Source: an uncultured Robiginitomaculum sp.
GTDB taxonomy: Bacteria > Pseudomonadota > Alphaproteobacteria > Caulobacterales > Maricaulaceae
Direction of reading: 5' to 3'
NCBI GenBank assembly: GCA_938010385.1
Contig: CALLVD010000069.1
Location: forward strand, 1 to 39,310
Length of the DNA: 39,310 nt
The position numbers and the translations under genes are program-made. Positions 23,063 through 31,058 of the stretch are shown piece after piece; the first letter of the stretch is position 1; every line of letters begins with the position of its first letter. The notes beneath the pieces were generated by a model that saw only the letters and a program-made list of their open reading frames with translations, was not told the origin of the DNA and did not search any database.

Positions 23063-24040
23063 CTAATCGCACACGCCTTCATCCGGCGATGCAAGCGCCA
23101 TAAATTGTCCGTTATTCCCGGCCGCCAACGTTTCCATAAACTGCACCGTGCCTTCGTAATCAAAATAATTGCCGACGACAACGGCATGGATTTCTTTGCG
23201 CCCGCCATTCATCTGCGTTATGCGCCGCGCCAGCGCTTGGGGATTAAGCCCGTTATTGACGCGCGGATTGGGCAGGCCGTCACTGACAAGGAATATGGCT
23301 TCGCCCGGGCCCGCCAGCATTTTTTCAAAAGCGTCGAGCATGGACGCGCTTCCGCCAAACTGCCGGGTCAGGTTTTGCGCAAACCCTTCCGCCTCGCTGC
23401 GCGCGCCGGCATTAATGCGGCGCAGGCTCCCGCCGGCCGGCCAGACGCGGGTGCGCGGGCCGCTGTCAGTTTGCTGAAAGCCGACAATTTTTAAGGCATG
23501 ATTATCTTGCAGGCTTTCGATAATGCGGCTGACGGCTTTTTGCACGGACGGTTCATGCCCGCCCAAACAGCGGTTTAAATCCATGGCGATAACAATATCG
23601 TCCTTGGTTGTTTTCATGCCCAAAAAACGAAAGCTGACAATCGATTTTTTTTTCGCCGGGGCCGGCTTATCGGCCACGGGCTCCGGGACCGGCGCAGCAA
23701 CCGGCTGCGCGGCGGCGATTTTTTCTTTCAAAGCGGCTTCGGCGGCTTTGAGTTGCGCTAAAAGTTTGGTCTCTTCGGATTTGATATCGGAGACATTGCG
23801 GGCGGCGGCGGCGCGTTTTTTCTCCAGTGCTTTTTTCTTTATCTCCGATTCTACGGCGCTGTCTTGGGCGGCGCGGGCCAAATCGGCCAGAGCATTATCC
23901 GGCGTGTTTTCACGCACTTCATTTTGATAATAAGGCAGCAGGATAATCGCGAGCAGGGCAAACGCGCCCATGGCCGCCGCGAACAGATCAATCGCGGAGA
24001 GCGAGAAGATTTCAATATTTCTGTCGGGCCTGTTCTTCAT
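23063..24040 (-). CDS. vWA-domain stator-like protein with degenerate MIDAS
   Basis: This 325-residue protein has a short N-terminal tail and one membrane helix (about 18-37, IDLFAAAMGAFALLAIILL) with an Asp at its start (D18), as in ExbD/TolR/MotB. A long coiled coil follows (about 45-112), then a Pro/Ala linker and a vWA domain (about 135-320). The MIDAS metal site is degenerate: the DxSxS motif reads D153-L-N155-R-C157, and the Thr of the second loop is lost (GGSAS), although D254 (VSDGLPN) remains. It therefore probably does not bind a metal the usual way. The paralogue immediately upstream keeps the motif. The start overlaps that gene's stop (ATGA), implying coupled synthesis, probably as a heteromeric pair in the periplasm. 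Confidence 0.83.
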   Translation of the reverse strand: MKNRPDRNIEIFSLSAIDLFAAAMGAFALLAIILLPYYQNEVRENTPDNALADLARAAQDSAVESEIKKKALEKKRAAAARNVSDIKSEETKLLAQLKAAEAALKEKIAAAQPVAAPVPEPVADKPAPAKKKSIVSFRFLGMKTTKDDIVIAMDLNRCLGGHEPSVQKAVSRIIESLQDNHALKIVGFQQTDSGPRTRVWPAGGSLRRINAGARSEAEGFAQNLTRQFGGSASMLDAFEKMLAGPGEAIFLVSDGLPNPRVNNGLNPQALARRITQMNGGRKEIHAVVVGNYFDYEGTVQFMETLAAGNNGQFMALASPDEGVCD

Positions 24041-24981
24041 CGCGCGCGCCCTACAAAATCCCCGCGATTAGCTTCGGCCATGGCCTGTAAAAACAGGGTC
24101 AGGTTTTTGTCATCCGTGTAGCGCCCGATGGCGACCGTATGAATTTCGGCCCGGCCGCGATTGCGGTTGGTGACGTTACGCACAATCGTTGTCGGCGCGC
24201 CGTCATCCGGCTGTCCGTCAGAAATTAGGATGACAGCCTGCGGGCGCAGGTTAAGCGCCTTGATCATCGCGTTTTGGGTCGGCGTGCCGCCGCCAAACCT
24301 TGACGGCAGGCCCGCGATAAAGTTTTGCGCCCCGCGAATTGTGGCGGCGTCCGCGTTCGCCATACGGCTGCCGGAGGGATAGGTGTCATAGGTCGGCCCG
24401 CCGCGATAGCCGATGATGACAAACCGGTTGTCCGGCTTCATCTGCGCGACAATTTCATTCAGCGCTTCGGTCACATTAGCGCTGTGCGCGCGCATAGAGC
24501 CGGACATGTCGACGACGATGGCAATGTCTTTACGGCTTGTGGACAGGCCTAAAATAGAAAACTCGACGCCGCGTCCGACAGATCGAGGCGGCTCGACCAC
24601 CGGTGTGGGCTCGGGCTTCGGGTCCGGCTTGGGGACCGGCGGCGGGTCGGGGATTTGAATGTCAGAGGTTTGTTTTAAAACCTCGCGGATTTTTGCTTCA
24701 ATGGTCGACATGTTGTCTTGGGTCGATTTGTATTGCTTATCCATCAGCCAAATGTCGGCTTGAATCGCGCGAATTTGCGCCATTTCTGTTTGCGTGGTCG
24801 CGGCAGCCATGCGCCGTTTTTGCACCAGATCTTCCAGCTCTTCCATGGACACGTCTGTCCCGCCGAGTTTGTAGTAAGGAAACAGGACCAGCACGATTAA
24901 GATAAACGCGCCCAGCGCGGCTGCGAATAAATCGAGCGCGGAGATAGAGAAAACCGATATGCTGCGCCGCCGGGATTTCAC
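24037..24981 (-). CDS. vWA-domain stator-like protein with intact MIDAS
   Basis: This 314-residue protein shares the layout of its downstream paralogue. It has a short basic tail, a membrane helix with Asp near its start (D17 in SALDLFAAALGAFILIV, about 17-37), a coiled coil (about 45-105), a Pro-rich linker (111-132) and a vWA domain (about 138-312). The MIDAS is intact: D158-x-S160-x-S162 (VVDMSGSMR), T233 in FGGGTPT and D255 in LISDGQPDD, so it should bind a divalent metal and perhaps a partner's acidic residue. The helix resembles the B-subunits of TolQR/ExbBD/MotAB stators, suggesting partnership with the channel protein encoded two genes downstream. It begins 13 bases after the stop of the periplasmic-protein gene. 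Confidence 0.85.
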   Translation of the reverse strand: MKSRRRSISVFSISALDLFAAALGAFILIVLVLFPYYKLGGTDVSMEELEDLVQKRRMAAATTQTEMAQIRAIQADIWLMDKQYKSTQDNMSTIEAKIREVLKQTSDIQIPDPPPVPKPDPKPEPTPVVEPPRSVGRGVEFSILGLSTSRKDIAIVVDMSGSMRAHSANVTEALNEIVAQMKPDNRFVIIGYRGGPTYDTYPSGSRMANADAATIRGAQNFIAGLPSRFGGGTPTQNAMIKALNLRPQAVILISDGQPDDGAPTTIVRNVTNRNRGRAEIHTVAIGRYTDDKNLTLFLQAMAEANRGDFVGRAR

Positions 24982-24994
24982 TTAAAGCCGGCCT

Positions 24995-25786
24995 TTACCG
25001 TCCGCCGAGAATGCGAAACAGGGTTTCGATATCGCGCTGCTTTTGCTTTTCTTCCGCGTCTTCATTCATGTCCTCGGCCAAGGTCACCGCGTCATCCAAA
25101 ACAGAGCGGTCAGCCTCTTCATTAATGATGTCGTTAGAGCGCGCAAGGCGTCCGTCAAGATCGGTCATGAAAATCGCTTCCAGCTCATCAATCTCGGACT
25201 CGAACGCCGCGTATTCCACGGCGTCGCGTGTGGTGACCAGTGATCGTGAATAAGCCCGCGCGGCCGCCCCGTGAACAGGGTCATCGGACGCGCCGAGACG
25301 GTCCAGACTTTCCGATAAAATCTGGCGCAGATACAGCGCATCTTCGGCGATGACTTCGTCACTTAAGAACAGTGTGGAGTCATAGGTCGTCAGGCTGAGA
25401 ATTTGGCCCTGAACCGCGTCTTGGCACCTCGCGTTAAATTCAATCAAATGGCCCATATTGGCGACCGTGATTTCCGGCGCGGCTTGGCGAATGACCGGAT
25501 TGGCAATGATGTCAATCACATCCAAAAGCGGCGTATCCGGCGCAGGCGGGTTCTCGCCGTAACGGCTCAGCGCGGCTCTGAAGTCTTCCGGCGCATCAGC
25601 GCCCAAATCGCTGACGAGCTTATAAAACTGATAACGGGTTTCATCGTCCCCGCCCGGCAAGCTGCCGATAACGGTGATGCAGTAATCCTGCCCGTCATAG
25701 GCCACAGCCGTTTCGCCATCCGCAAAGACGGGCGGCGTAAACAGAAGCGCGGCGGCGCCGAGCCATAATTTTGCTGTTTTACGCAT
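24995..25786 (-). CDS. Periplasmic helical protein of unknown function
   Basis: This 263-residue protein starts with a signal peptide (MRKTAKLWLGAAALLFTPP, cleavage near VFADGE). The mature part is acidic and mainly helical. There are two Cys (DYCITV and ARCQDA) that might form a disulfide. The C-terminal region is strongly charged, with a probable coiled coil at about 205-255 ending KQKQRDIETLFRILGGR. No family is recognised. Its start overlaps the stop of the upstream lipoprotein gene by one base (TGATG) and the vWA gene follows 13 bases after its stop, so it is clearly part of the operon. It may be an envelope partner of the vWA proteins. Confidence 0.72.
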   Translation of the reverse strand: MRKTAKLWLGAAALLFTPPVFADGETAVAYDGQDYCITVIGSLPGGDDETRYQFYKLVSDLGADAPEDFRAALSRYGENPPAPDTPLLDVIDIIANPVIRQAAPEITVANMGHLIEFNARCQDAVQGQILSLTTYDSTLFLSDEVIAEDALYLRQILSESLDRLGASDDPVHGAAARAYSRSLVTTRDAVEYAAFESEIDELEAIFMTDLDGRLARSNDIINEEADRSVLDDAVTLAEDMNEDAEEKQKQRDIETLFRILGGR

Positions 25787-27795
25787 CAGTTCATAGCTCC
25801 TGCGACTTTGTTGAACGGCGTGCTGACGGCCAATCCTGACGCTGCGCCGGCGTCATTGCCGGCAGCGTAGCGGCGCGTACGCGGCGCTTGTCCGCCTTTG
25901 TAAACTGTCATAACGCCGTCTGCGCGCCCGGCCGTAAAATTGCCTTCCATGGCGGTGCTGCCGGCCGGCGTGTGGGTAATCATATAGCCCGGGCCGCTCG
26001 GCTGTCCGTTTGCGGCGTAGCCATAATACTCCACTGCGGTGCCGTCCGCATTTTCAAGCACGCCCACGCCGGAGCCTTGCGCCAGGCCGCCGCTGCATTC
26101 GCCCAGCCAAGAGCCGGTCTTGCCCGTCCCTGTATGAGCATAGGCACAGCTTGTCGCCGCCACATCGAGCGCGCGCTGATTTTTGGAATAAAGCTCATTT
26201 AATTTGGCTTTTAAATCTTCAAACCGAATAGCGGTGATGGTCTCGTTACTGTCGATCAAATTGACTTGAACCGACACTTGCTCTTCAAGGGCCGGGACAA
26301 CAGAGGTTAAGTAATTCGTCCCGACGGATTTTGACAGCTGCGACGCGCCGTAAGCGGTTTGCGCGGCGTAGACTGTGCCGGCAATCAGCCCGTCAATGGC
26401 GATGCGGTTAATCTGATTATTGCGCTGCTGCCTTTGGCGCTCGCGGCGCAGGCAATTATTATACTCCTGCTGCGATCGCGCGTTACGGCAATCCGATCCG
26501 CCGCCGCCGCCCGAATTGGCAATCGCGACGCCGGTGCCTATGGCGCCCAGTACAGCCAAGGCGGTCGCCGTATTTTGCTTGCGGGCCAGCTCGCGCCGCT
26601 TTTCCAAAAGCTCATATTCGGCCTTAAGCATATCGCGCACTTGCGCGCCCATTTCGCCGTTATGCACGCCGTCAAACAGGCGCAGCGATTGGACGGACAG
26701 ATAATTTTTCTCCGCCTCCAGCAAGCGTTCAGCATAGCGCACCCGCGCCAGATAGGACGGGTCATCCGAGCCGACCAAAGTCAGCGCGGCCAGACTTTCA
26801 TCAAATTGCGCAATCGCGGCGGCGCGCCCGACCATGGCGGCCTTATCCGCGTCCGTGCGGTTAATAATGCCGACGATTTGGTTGGCCATCGGCTTGGAAA
26901 ACACATCCGAGACCGGGTCAATGGCGGCGGCGTTAGCCTGCGCGCTCTTGGACGTCAGCATTTTCAGCGCGCTAGCGTTCAGCTTAATCTTCTCCACCGG
27001 ATAAAACCGCACGGCGTCACTGTTACTGCGATCTGCCAGCGGCTTTTGCGCGACAGTTACGGCCGTGTCCCGGTTAAGATGCGCAATGAAATCCAGATCC
27101 GATTGGCGCGCAGTCAGGCGGCCGGTTTGCAGCGCGTCGCGAACCGCTTCGCTGCTGTCTTTTCCGTTGCCGGCGGCGTGCTTAATCAGCGGCGTTGAGG
27201 CCAGCAATACGCCTTGGGTCGGCGCGGCGGCGCGCGGGTCGGTCTTGACAGTCACTAAAGGCGTGATCAGATCGCCGAAAGTCAGCGGCTCCTTGCCCAT
27301 CATTTTATTGGCATCCGGGAATGTATAAGCGGCGAAATCGACGGTCACGACAGACGGCAGGCTTTCCGCCTGCGTCATGGGTTCGGAATACAGCTTTCCG
27401 TCTGCGCCTTTTTTGATGGTATGGGGCGAGAGCAGCACGGAATGCTCCGGCAGTTTCGCGGCCAATTCTTTGAACAAAGACAGCGCGAAATAGTTGGATT
27501 TTAAAATCACGCTGTCGGCCAGCGCCTCGCTTTCCATACCGCTTTTGCGGCTGAGCGCGCCGTCAATCGGCGTGTTTTTAAACGCCTCATGATACAAATC
27601 GCGCGCATCCGGGTCGACAAAAGCGGGATAGCGCACAACAGCGAGCGTTGTGCCGAGCGGCGCCTCGGACCGGTAAGTCTGCGCGGCGTAATCATTGCCC
27701 AGAGAGGACGTTTTCGCGCCTTTGGCCGTGGTTGCGCAGGCTCCGGACATAAGTGCAGAGCCAAGCAGCAAGGCGGTAATTAATCGTCGTGACAT
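25786..27795 (-). CDS. Large predicted lipoprotein with MORN-like C-terminus
   Basis: This 669-residue protein, the first gene of the operon, has an N-terminal signal of lipoprotein type (LLLGSALMSGAC, candidate lipid Cys at 19). About residues 50-200 look like an alpha/beta domain (TLAVVRYPAFVDPDARDLYHEA is typical, quoted in full at 22 minus trimming is avoided here: it begins TLAVVRYPAF). The middle is helical, with a Gly-rich turn near residue 430 and a very basic Gln/Arg segment. Near the C-terminus, GVGVLENADGTAVEYYGY and PSGPGYMITH resemble MORN-type repeats. The family is unknown. It would sit in the outer or inner envelope as the assembly partner or anchor of the vWA/TolQ-type machine. 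The start at 27795 faces the divergent Crp/Fnr gene 149 bases away. Confidence 0.72.
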   Translation of the reverse strand: MSRRLITALLLGSALMSGACATTAKGAKTSSLGNDYAAQTYRSEAPLGTTLAVVRYPAFVDPDARDLYHEAFKNTPIDGALSRKSGMESEALADSVILKSNYFALSLFKELAAKLPEHSVLLSPHTIKKGADGKLYSEPMTQAESLPSVVTVDFAAYTFPDANKMMGKEPLTFGDLITPLVTVKTDPRAAAPTQGVLLASTPLIKHAAGNGKDSSEAVRDALQTGRLTARQSDLDFIAHLNRDTAVTVAQKPLADRSNSDAVRFYPVEKIKLNASALKMLTSKSAQANAAAIDPVSDVFSKPMANQIVGIINRTDADKAAMVGRAAAIAQFDESLAALTLVGSDDPSYLARVRYAERLLEAEKNYLSVQSLRLFDGVHNGEMGAQVRDMLKAEYELLEKRRELARKQNTATALAVLGAIGTGVAIANSGGGGGSDCRNARSQQEYNNCLRRERQRQQRNNQINRIAIDGLIAGTVYAAQTAYGASQLSKSVGTNYLTSVVPALEEQVSVQVNLIDSNETITAIRFEDLKAKLNELYSKNQRALDVAATSCAYAHTGTGKTGSWLGECSGGLAQGSGVGVLENADGTAVEYYGYAANGQPSGPGYMITHTPAGSTAMEGNFTAGRADGVMTVYKGGQAPRTRRYAAGNDAGAASGLAVSTPFNKVAGAMN

Positions 27796-27944
27796 AATGG
27801 CCCCTTATTCAGCGCGCTTAAATCGATAGTATTTCATTAACAAATCTTACATTAACGCGGGCTGAAGGTATTGTAAGGGCTAAATACAGCAATTACGGGG
27901 CAGTTTTGCCTTGCCATATCACGGCTTGCGCGGTGTAAAGACCT
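27796..27944. promoter_or_regulatory. Divergent promoter region, vWA/TolQ-type operon and crp-like gene
   Basis: This 149-base AT-rich gap must hold the promoters of both units. CATTAAC occurs at 27835-27841 and 27850-27856, 15 bases apart, and CTTAC (27846-27850) is inverted as GTAAG (27873-27877). No CRP consensus palindrome is present. Autoregulation by the divergent regulator is plausible from the arrangement, but its site is not clear. Confidence 0.4.
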
Positions 27945-28616
27945 ATGCCCCAAACACCGCACAGCAATGATTTCTTAGCGTTTAAAGCCGCCCATCCGGA
28001 CTTTGCCGCGCGTTTTGATGCGGCGATGACGTCGCGAACATTCTGCGCCGGCGAGACCATGATTTGGCAAAGCGAGGACGGCAATCACACATTTTGCCTG
28101 ATTAAAGGTGAGGCCAAAGTTGTGCGCAATTCCATTGGCGGTCATGAGATATTTCTGGCCGAACTGCCGCCCGGCGAGCTGTTCGGGGAGCTGGCCCCGC
28201 TTATCGGCGAGCGGCGCACTTCAAACGTCGTTGCGGTCACTGACTGCGAGACTCAAGATATCAGCGCCACCAAGCTGTTTGAGCTGATGGAGACCAATCC
28301 GAAATTTGCAATCTTTATGACCCGTATGCTCGCCACACGGATTGAGCAGACCTCGCGGCAAATTTTTGAGCGCCTGTCTTTGCCCGCGACGCGGCGGGTC
28401 TATAATGATCTTGTGCGGCGCGGCGTGCAGGATGCCGGCAATTCAGAGCGCTTTATTATCGACGCGCCTGAATCCGTCACGGAGCTGGCGACGCGCTGGA
28501 ATCTGTCGCGCGAAAGTGCCTCGCGCGCCATCAGCGAGTTGCAAAAACAGGGGCTGTTGATAAAGACCGGCGCCGCTTGGCACTTGATTCAGCCGGATTT
28601 CGCCCTTGCGCAATAA
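27945..28616 (+). CDS. Crp/Fnr family transcriptional regulator, cAMP-type pocket
   Basis: This 223-residue regulator has a cyclic-nucleotide-binding domain with phosphate-binding cassette PPGELFGELAP and ERRTSNVVAV. Here E82 and R90/R91 with S93 fit the CRP pattern (Glu and Arg-Ser), so cAMP or a related nucleotide is a plausible ligand. A dimer helix (about 115-145) and winged helix-turn-helix (about 177-203) follow, with recognition helix LSRESASRAISELQK. The RESASR sequence differs from the RETVSR of the other regulator in this window, so target sites may differ. It is divergent from the vWA/TolQ-type operon and is the obvious candidate to control it. Its 3' end lies 36 bases from the convergent HhH-like lipoprotein gene. 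Confidence 0.9.
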   Translation: MPQTPHSNDFLAFKAAHPDFAARFDAAMTSRTFCAGETMIWQSEDGNHTFCLIKGEAKVVRNSIGGHEIFLAELPPGELFGELAPLIGERRTSNVVAVTDCETQDISATKLFELMETNPKFAIFMTRMLATRIEQTSRQIFERLSLPATRRVYNDLVRRGVQDAGNSERFIIDAPESVTELATRWNLSRESASRAISELQKQGLLIKTGAAWHLIQPDFALAQ

Positions 28617-28652
28617 GGCGGGGCGCGACGGGGCCCGGCCGCATCGCTTGTC

Positions 28653-29144
28653 CTAATCGACGTAGAAATATTGGCTGAGCGCCTCAATATCTGACGGGCC
28701 CATATATTTTCCCAGCTCACGTTTAAACTGCTTCATGTCGGCATAGGGGCGATATTCATCGACTTCGTGGGCCAGTTTTTTCGCGTCCAATACACTGGGT
28801 ACGAGCTTGATGTCTTCCTCATCCGCCGTATTGGCGTCCAGCGGCACAAACAGCTCTTTGTAAATCAGGATTTGCAGCGGCGCGTCGGCTTGCTCGCTGA
28901 CCACGGCGTGCAGATCGCGCGGCGTGGTGAAGGGACGATTTTGCAGCAGGGAATCCTGCATGTCGTCGGTCAATACTTCGACGCCGGCCAACTGATAGGC
29001 GTCGACCGTGTTAATGTTAATCAGAGATTTCGCCGCGGCGACCGGCTTGGCCGTCGGCGCGTCATTAGCGGCGGGCGCGCTGTCACAGGCGGACAGGGCA
29101 GTTGCGGCAGCGATTGCGGCGCTTATCATGAGGGGCTTAAACAT
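28653..29144 (-). CDS. Lipoprotein with helix-hairpin-helix-like repeats
   Basis: This 163-residue protein has a lipoprotein signal (MFKPLMISAAIAAATA, lipobox LSAC). Two similar segments follow: SLININTVDAYQLAGVEVL (about 40-58) and PLDANTADEEDIKLVPSVLD further on. The NINTVDAYQL and DANTADEEDI starts resemble helix-hairpin-helix units of ComEA-type proteins, but the DNA-binding hairpin glycines are not canonical. It may bind another polymer or protein in the envelope. The ATG at 29144 is supported by GGAGA upstream and by the signal sequence. It is convergent with the crp-like gene and divergent from msrQ, with 85 bases between starts. Confidence 0.72.
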   Translation of the reverse strand: MFKPLMISAAIAAATALSACDSAPAANDAPTAKPVAAAKSLININTVDAYQLAGVEVLTDDMQDSLLQNRPFTTPRDLHAVVSEQADAPLQILIYKELFVPLDANTADEEDIKLVPSVLDAKKLAHEVDEYRPYADMKQFKRELGKYMGPSDIEALSQYFYVD

Positions 29145-29229
29145 TATCGGTCTCCGTGACGTTTTTCGTTGCGCGCACGATAGGCGCGCGGCAAGCTTTA
29201 CGCAAACCAATTTGCACGGGCGATCTTGC

Positions 29230-29808
29230 ATGGCAGCAGTTTATAAATCACGGGCAGGCAAATACAGCGCATGGGCCGTCATGGCGCTGCCTGCGGTTTG
29301 GATTATGGGGCGTTACAGTGCTGACATTATCACTTATGGCGGCGCCGTTCATGAAACCGGTTTGTGGAGCGCCGGCTTCTTGGTCGCTGCGCTCTGCGTC
29401 ACCGCGCTGCGCCGGGGGCTGCCAAGATCTCCATTGACAAAATTTGCCGTTTATCACCGCCGCGCTTTGGGCGTGGCGAGTTTTGGCTATGCGGCGCTGC
29501 ACACCGGAATTTATCTGTGGCGCAAAATCCCCCTCGGGCGCGTTATAAGCGAAGGCCAGAGGCCGGACCTGCTCTTGGGTTGGCTCGCGCTGGCTTTGTT
29601 TGTACCGCTGGCGATGACCAGTCATAATCGCGCGGTCAAAGCCATGGGCGCGCGGTGGGGCGCGCTGCACCGCAGCGTTTATCTCGCGGCCGCGCTGACC
29701 TTTGCCCACGCTATCCTCAGCTCAGGCCGCCCCGCGCTCAGCTATGTCTTGCTCGCCGCGTGGGTCTTGGCGATTGCGGTTCGCCGGGCGTTTCGTAAGC
29801 GGGCTTAG
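29230..29808 (+). CDS. msrQ: MsrQ-like haem-binding ferric reductase-type membrane protein
   Basis: This 192-residue membrane protein with about six helices belongs to the ferric-reductase-like/YedZ group. Histidines H76 (VYHRRALG), H91 (AALHTGIYL), H147 (ALHRSVYL) and H160 (TFAHAIL) are placed as haem ligands. MsrQ passes electrons from quinol or flavin to the periplasmic methionine sulfoxide reductase MsrP, repairing oxidised Met in envelope proteins. No msrP is present beside it, which is unusual but seen. The start at 29230 is chosen because the membrane protein begins there; a longer frame from 29008 overlaps the neighbouring gene's coding region. It is divergent from the lipoprotein gene. 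Confidence 0.82.
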   Translation: MAAVYKSRAGKYSAWAVMALPAVWIMGRYSADIITYGGAVHETGLWSAGFLVAALCVTALRRGLPRSPLTKFAVYHRRALGVASFGYAALHTGIYLWRKIPLGRVISEGQRPDLLLGWLALALFVPLAMTSHNRAVKAMGARWGALHRSVYLAAALTFAHAILSSGRPALSYVLLAAWVLAIAVRRAFRKRA

Positions 29809-30025
29809 GCGTTATGGCTCTAATGTCTTTCATTTAAAGCCGGTTATAAAGATTTGATTAACCTTAAATGCGCGGCGTGAGTGAAGCGGTTTGAAAGACC
29901 TTTTATCTTTCAAAACAGGGCAGCTGTTTACCCGCCGTTAACGCCCGAAAAATCATGGGAGAAATCGCTTTCAAAAGGGTGTTTCATTCACCCTTTGCTA
30001 ACCATAATTTTCCACAGTCGCGCCC
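29809..30025. promoter_or_regulatory. Intergenic region with two perfect hairpins and repeats
   Basis: This 217-base gap has two perfect 8-base stems: TTTGAAAG/CTTTCAAA (29890-29897 and 29907-29914, 9-base loop) and AAAGGGTG/CACCCTTT (29974-29981 and 29989-29996, 7-base loop). CTTTCAAA also recurs at 29968-29975, abutting the second hairpin. The second hairpin ends 30 bases before the start of the next gene, which has no clear ribosome site. Together these suggest operator sites or an RNA control element rather than a simple terminator. Confidence 0.4.
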
Positions 30026-30370
30026 ATGACCGACACAGCCACGATAGAAATGCTCATCGAGCCCGGAGCCGAAGCGCTGATTACCGATATGGGCAAGCGC
30101 CTGAAAACCAAGGCGCGTTCCAAAGTGATTGACCGCACGCTCGATCATATTCGCAGCGAAGCGCACAGCTCTGATGTCAGTGCCTGGTTTTCTGAGTCCC
30201 GCTTTGCCCCGTCGCGCAGGACTACGGTGCGTATCAGCCGCGCAAACGCAGATTATTTGGCGACCATATCCAATCTGGTTGGCGTCGGGCGACCGGCAGT
30301 TCTGCTGGATATGGTGTATTTCGCGGCGGCTAATTTGGCTCCCGAAGATTTTGAAGCGCTGCAAGTTTAA
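30026..30370 (+). CDS. Small hypothetical protein
   Basis: This 114-residue soluble protein has no recognised family. It has a helical basic segment (MGKRLKTKARSKVIDRTLDHI, trimmed here to MGKRLKTKARSKVID), then a polar loop and RRTTVRISRANADYLATI, followed by a hydrophobic C-terminal helix with LLDMVYFAAANL. The strand plus helix TTVRISRANADYLATIS loosely recalls ribbon-helix-helix proteins, which would fit the palindromes just upstream as autoregulatory sites; this is a guess. There is no visible Shine-Dalgarno before the ATG. A second gene begins 15 bases after the stop on the same strand, so the two likely form an operon. Confidence 0.55.
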   Translation: MTDTATIEMLIEPGAEALITDMGKRLKTKARSKVIDRTLDHIRSEAHSSDVSAWFSESRFAPSRRTTVRISRANADYLATISNLVGVGRPAVLLDMVYFAAANLAPEDFEALQV

Positions 30371-30385
30371 AAAAGAGGCCGCAAA

Positions 30386-31054
30386 ATGTTTGAAAATATC
30401 GAACCGATTTCATTTTTCTCAATGCTCGTGTCCTTGCTCGCCATGGTGATCCAGCTGGTGTTCGGCGTGCTGTCACAGCGGCGCACAGCGGCCGAAACGG
30501 CGCGCCAAATTGCGGAGACAAAAAAGCAGGAAAAAATTCTCGCCTTCCATACGGAAGAAACTTTCAAAGATGATGTGCGCAACTGGGGGCGGGGCGTTGT
30601 CGATAAAATGGCTATGGCGCAGCAGCTCTGCACAATCGACCCGACACATATGATTTCCAATGATTATTTGGTGCTCCGGGCCCAAACAGTCGGCGCGCTG
30701 CGCGGACTGCTGAACCGGGGCAAATGGCTTTTTCCCAATCTGGCCATTCCGTCGCCTGAGGATAATTCTTTTTTAAACGGGCCGGAGCGGGAGTTGTCTG
30801 CGCTCGAAACCGTGCTTTACAGCTATCACACGCTGGACGGGCTGGATGCCAAAGACGCGGACAAGCGCAAAAAAGCGGCGACGAAAATCCGCAAGTTGCG
30901 TAATGAATTTGTCCGCGAAATGCGCCGCGCCGTCGACCCGCGCGTGCGCGGCGAAGACATCGAAGCGTTTGTTGCCCAAGCCGAAGCGGAGCTGGCGGCT
31001 GCGCAGCTGAAGAAAAAAGATAAAATAGAGCCAAGCGACGGCGTCGCGGTGTAA
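30386..31054 (+). CDS. Membrane-anchored helical protein of unknown function
   Basis: This 222-residue protein begins with a single hydrophobic helix (about 9-30, FSMLVSLLAMVIQLVFGVL). A helical, charged cytoplasmic or periplasmic domain follows, with NWGRGVVDKMAMAQQL, VGALRGLLNRGKWLFPN and a long C-terminal helix rich in Lys/Glu. No family is recognised. A Shine-Dalgarno-like AGAGG lies shortly before the ATG. It follows the small hypothetical gene closely and ends just before the bidirectional terminator shared with fabI. Orientation in the membrane cannot be fixed from the sequence. Confidence 0.62.
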   Translation: MFENIEPISFFSMLVSLLAMVIQLVFGVLSQRRTAAETARQIAETKKQEKILAFHTEETFKDDVRNWGRGVVDKMAMAQQLCTIDPTHMISNDYLVLRAQTVGALRGLLNRGKWLFPNLAIPSPEDNSFLNGPERELSALETVLYSYHTLDGLDAKDADKRKKAATKIRKLRNEFVREMRRAVDPRVRGEDIEAFVAQAEAELAAAQLKKKDKIEPSDGVAV

Positions 31055-31058
31055 CGAA

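Noticed and set aside
22245-24981. Zorya defence system (ZorA/ZorB-like channel pair).
   Set aside because: ZorB carries an OmpA/MotB-type peptidoglycan-binding domain and ZorA a long cytoplasmic tail. Here the B-like proteins have vWA domains, the channel protein is short and no ZorC/D/E genes are present.
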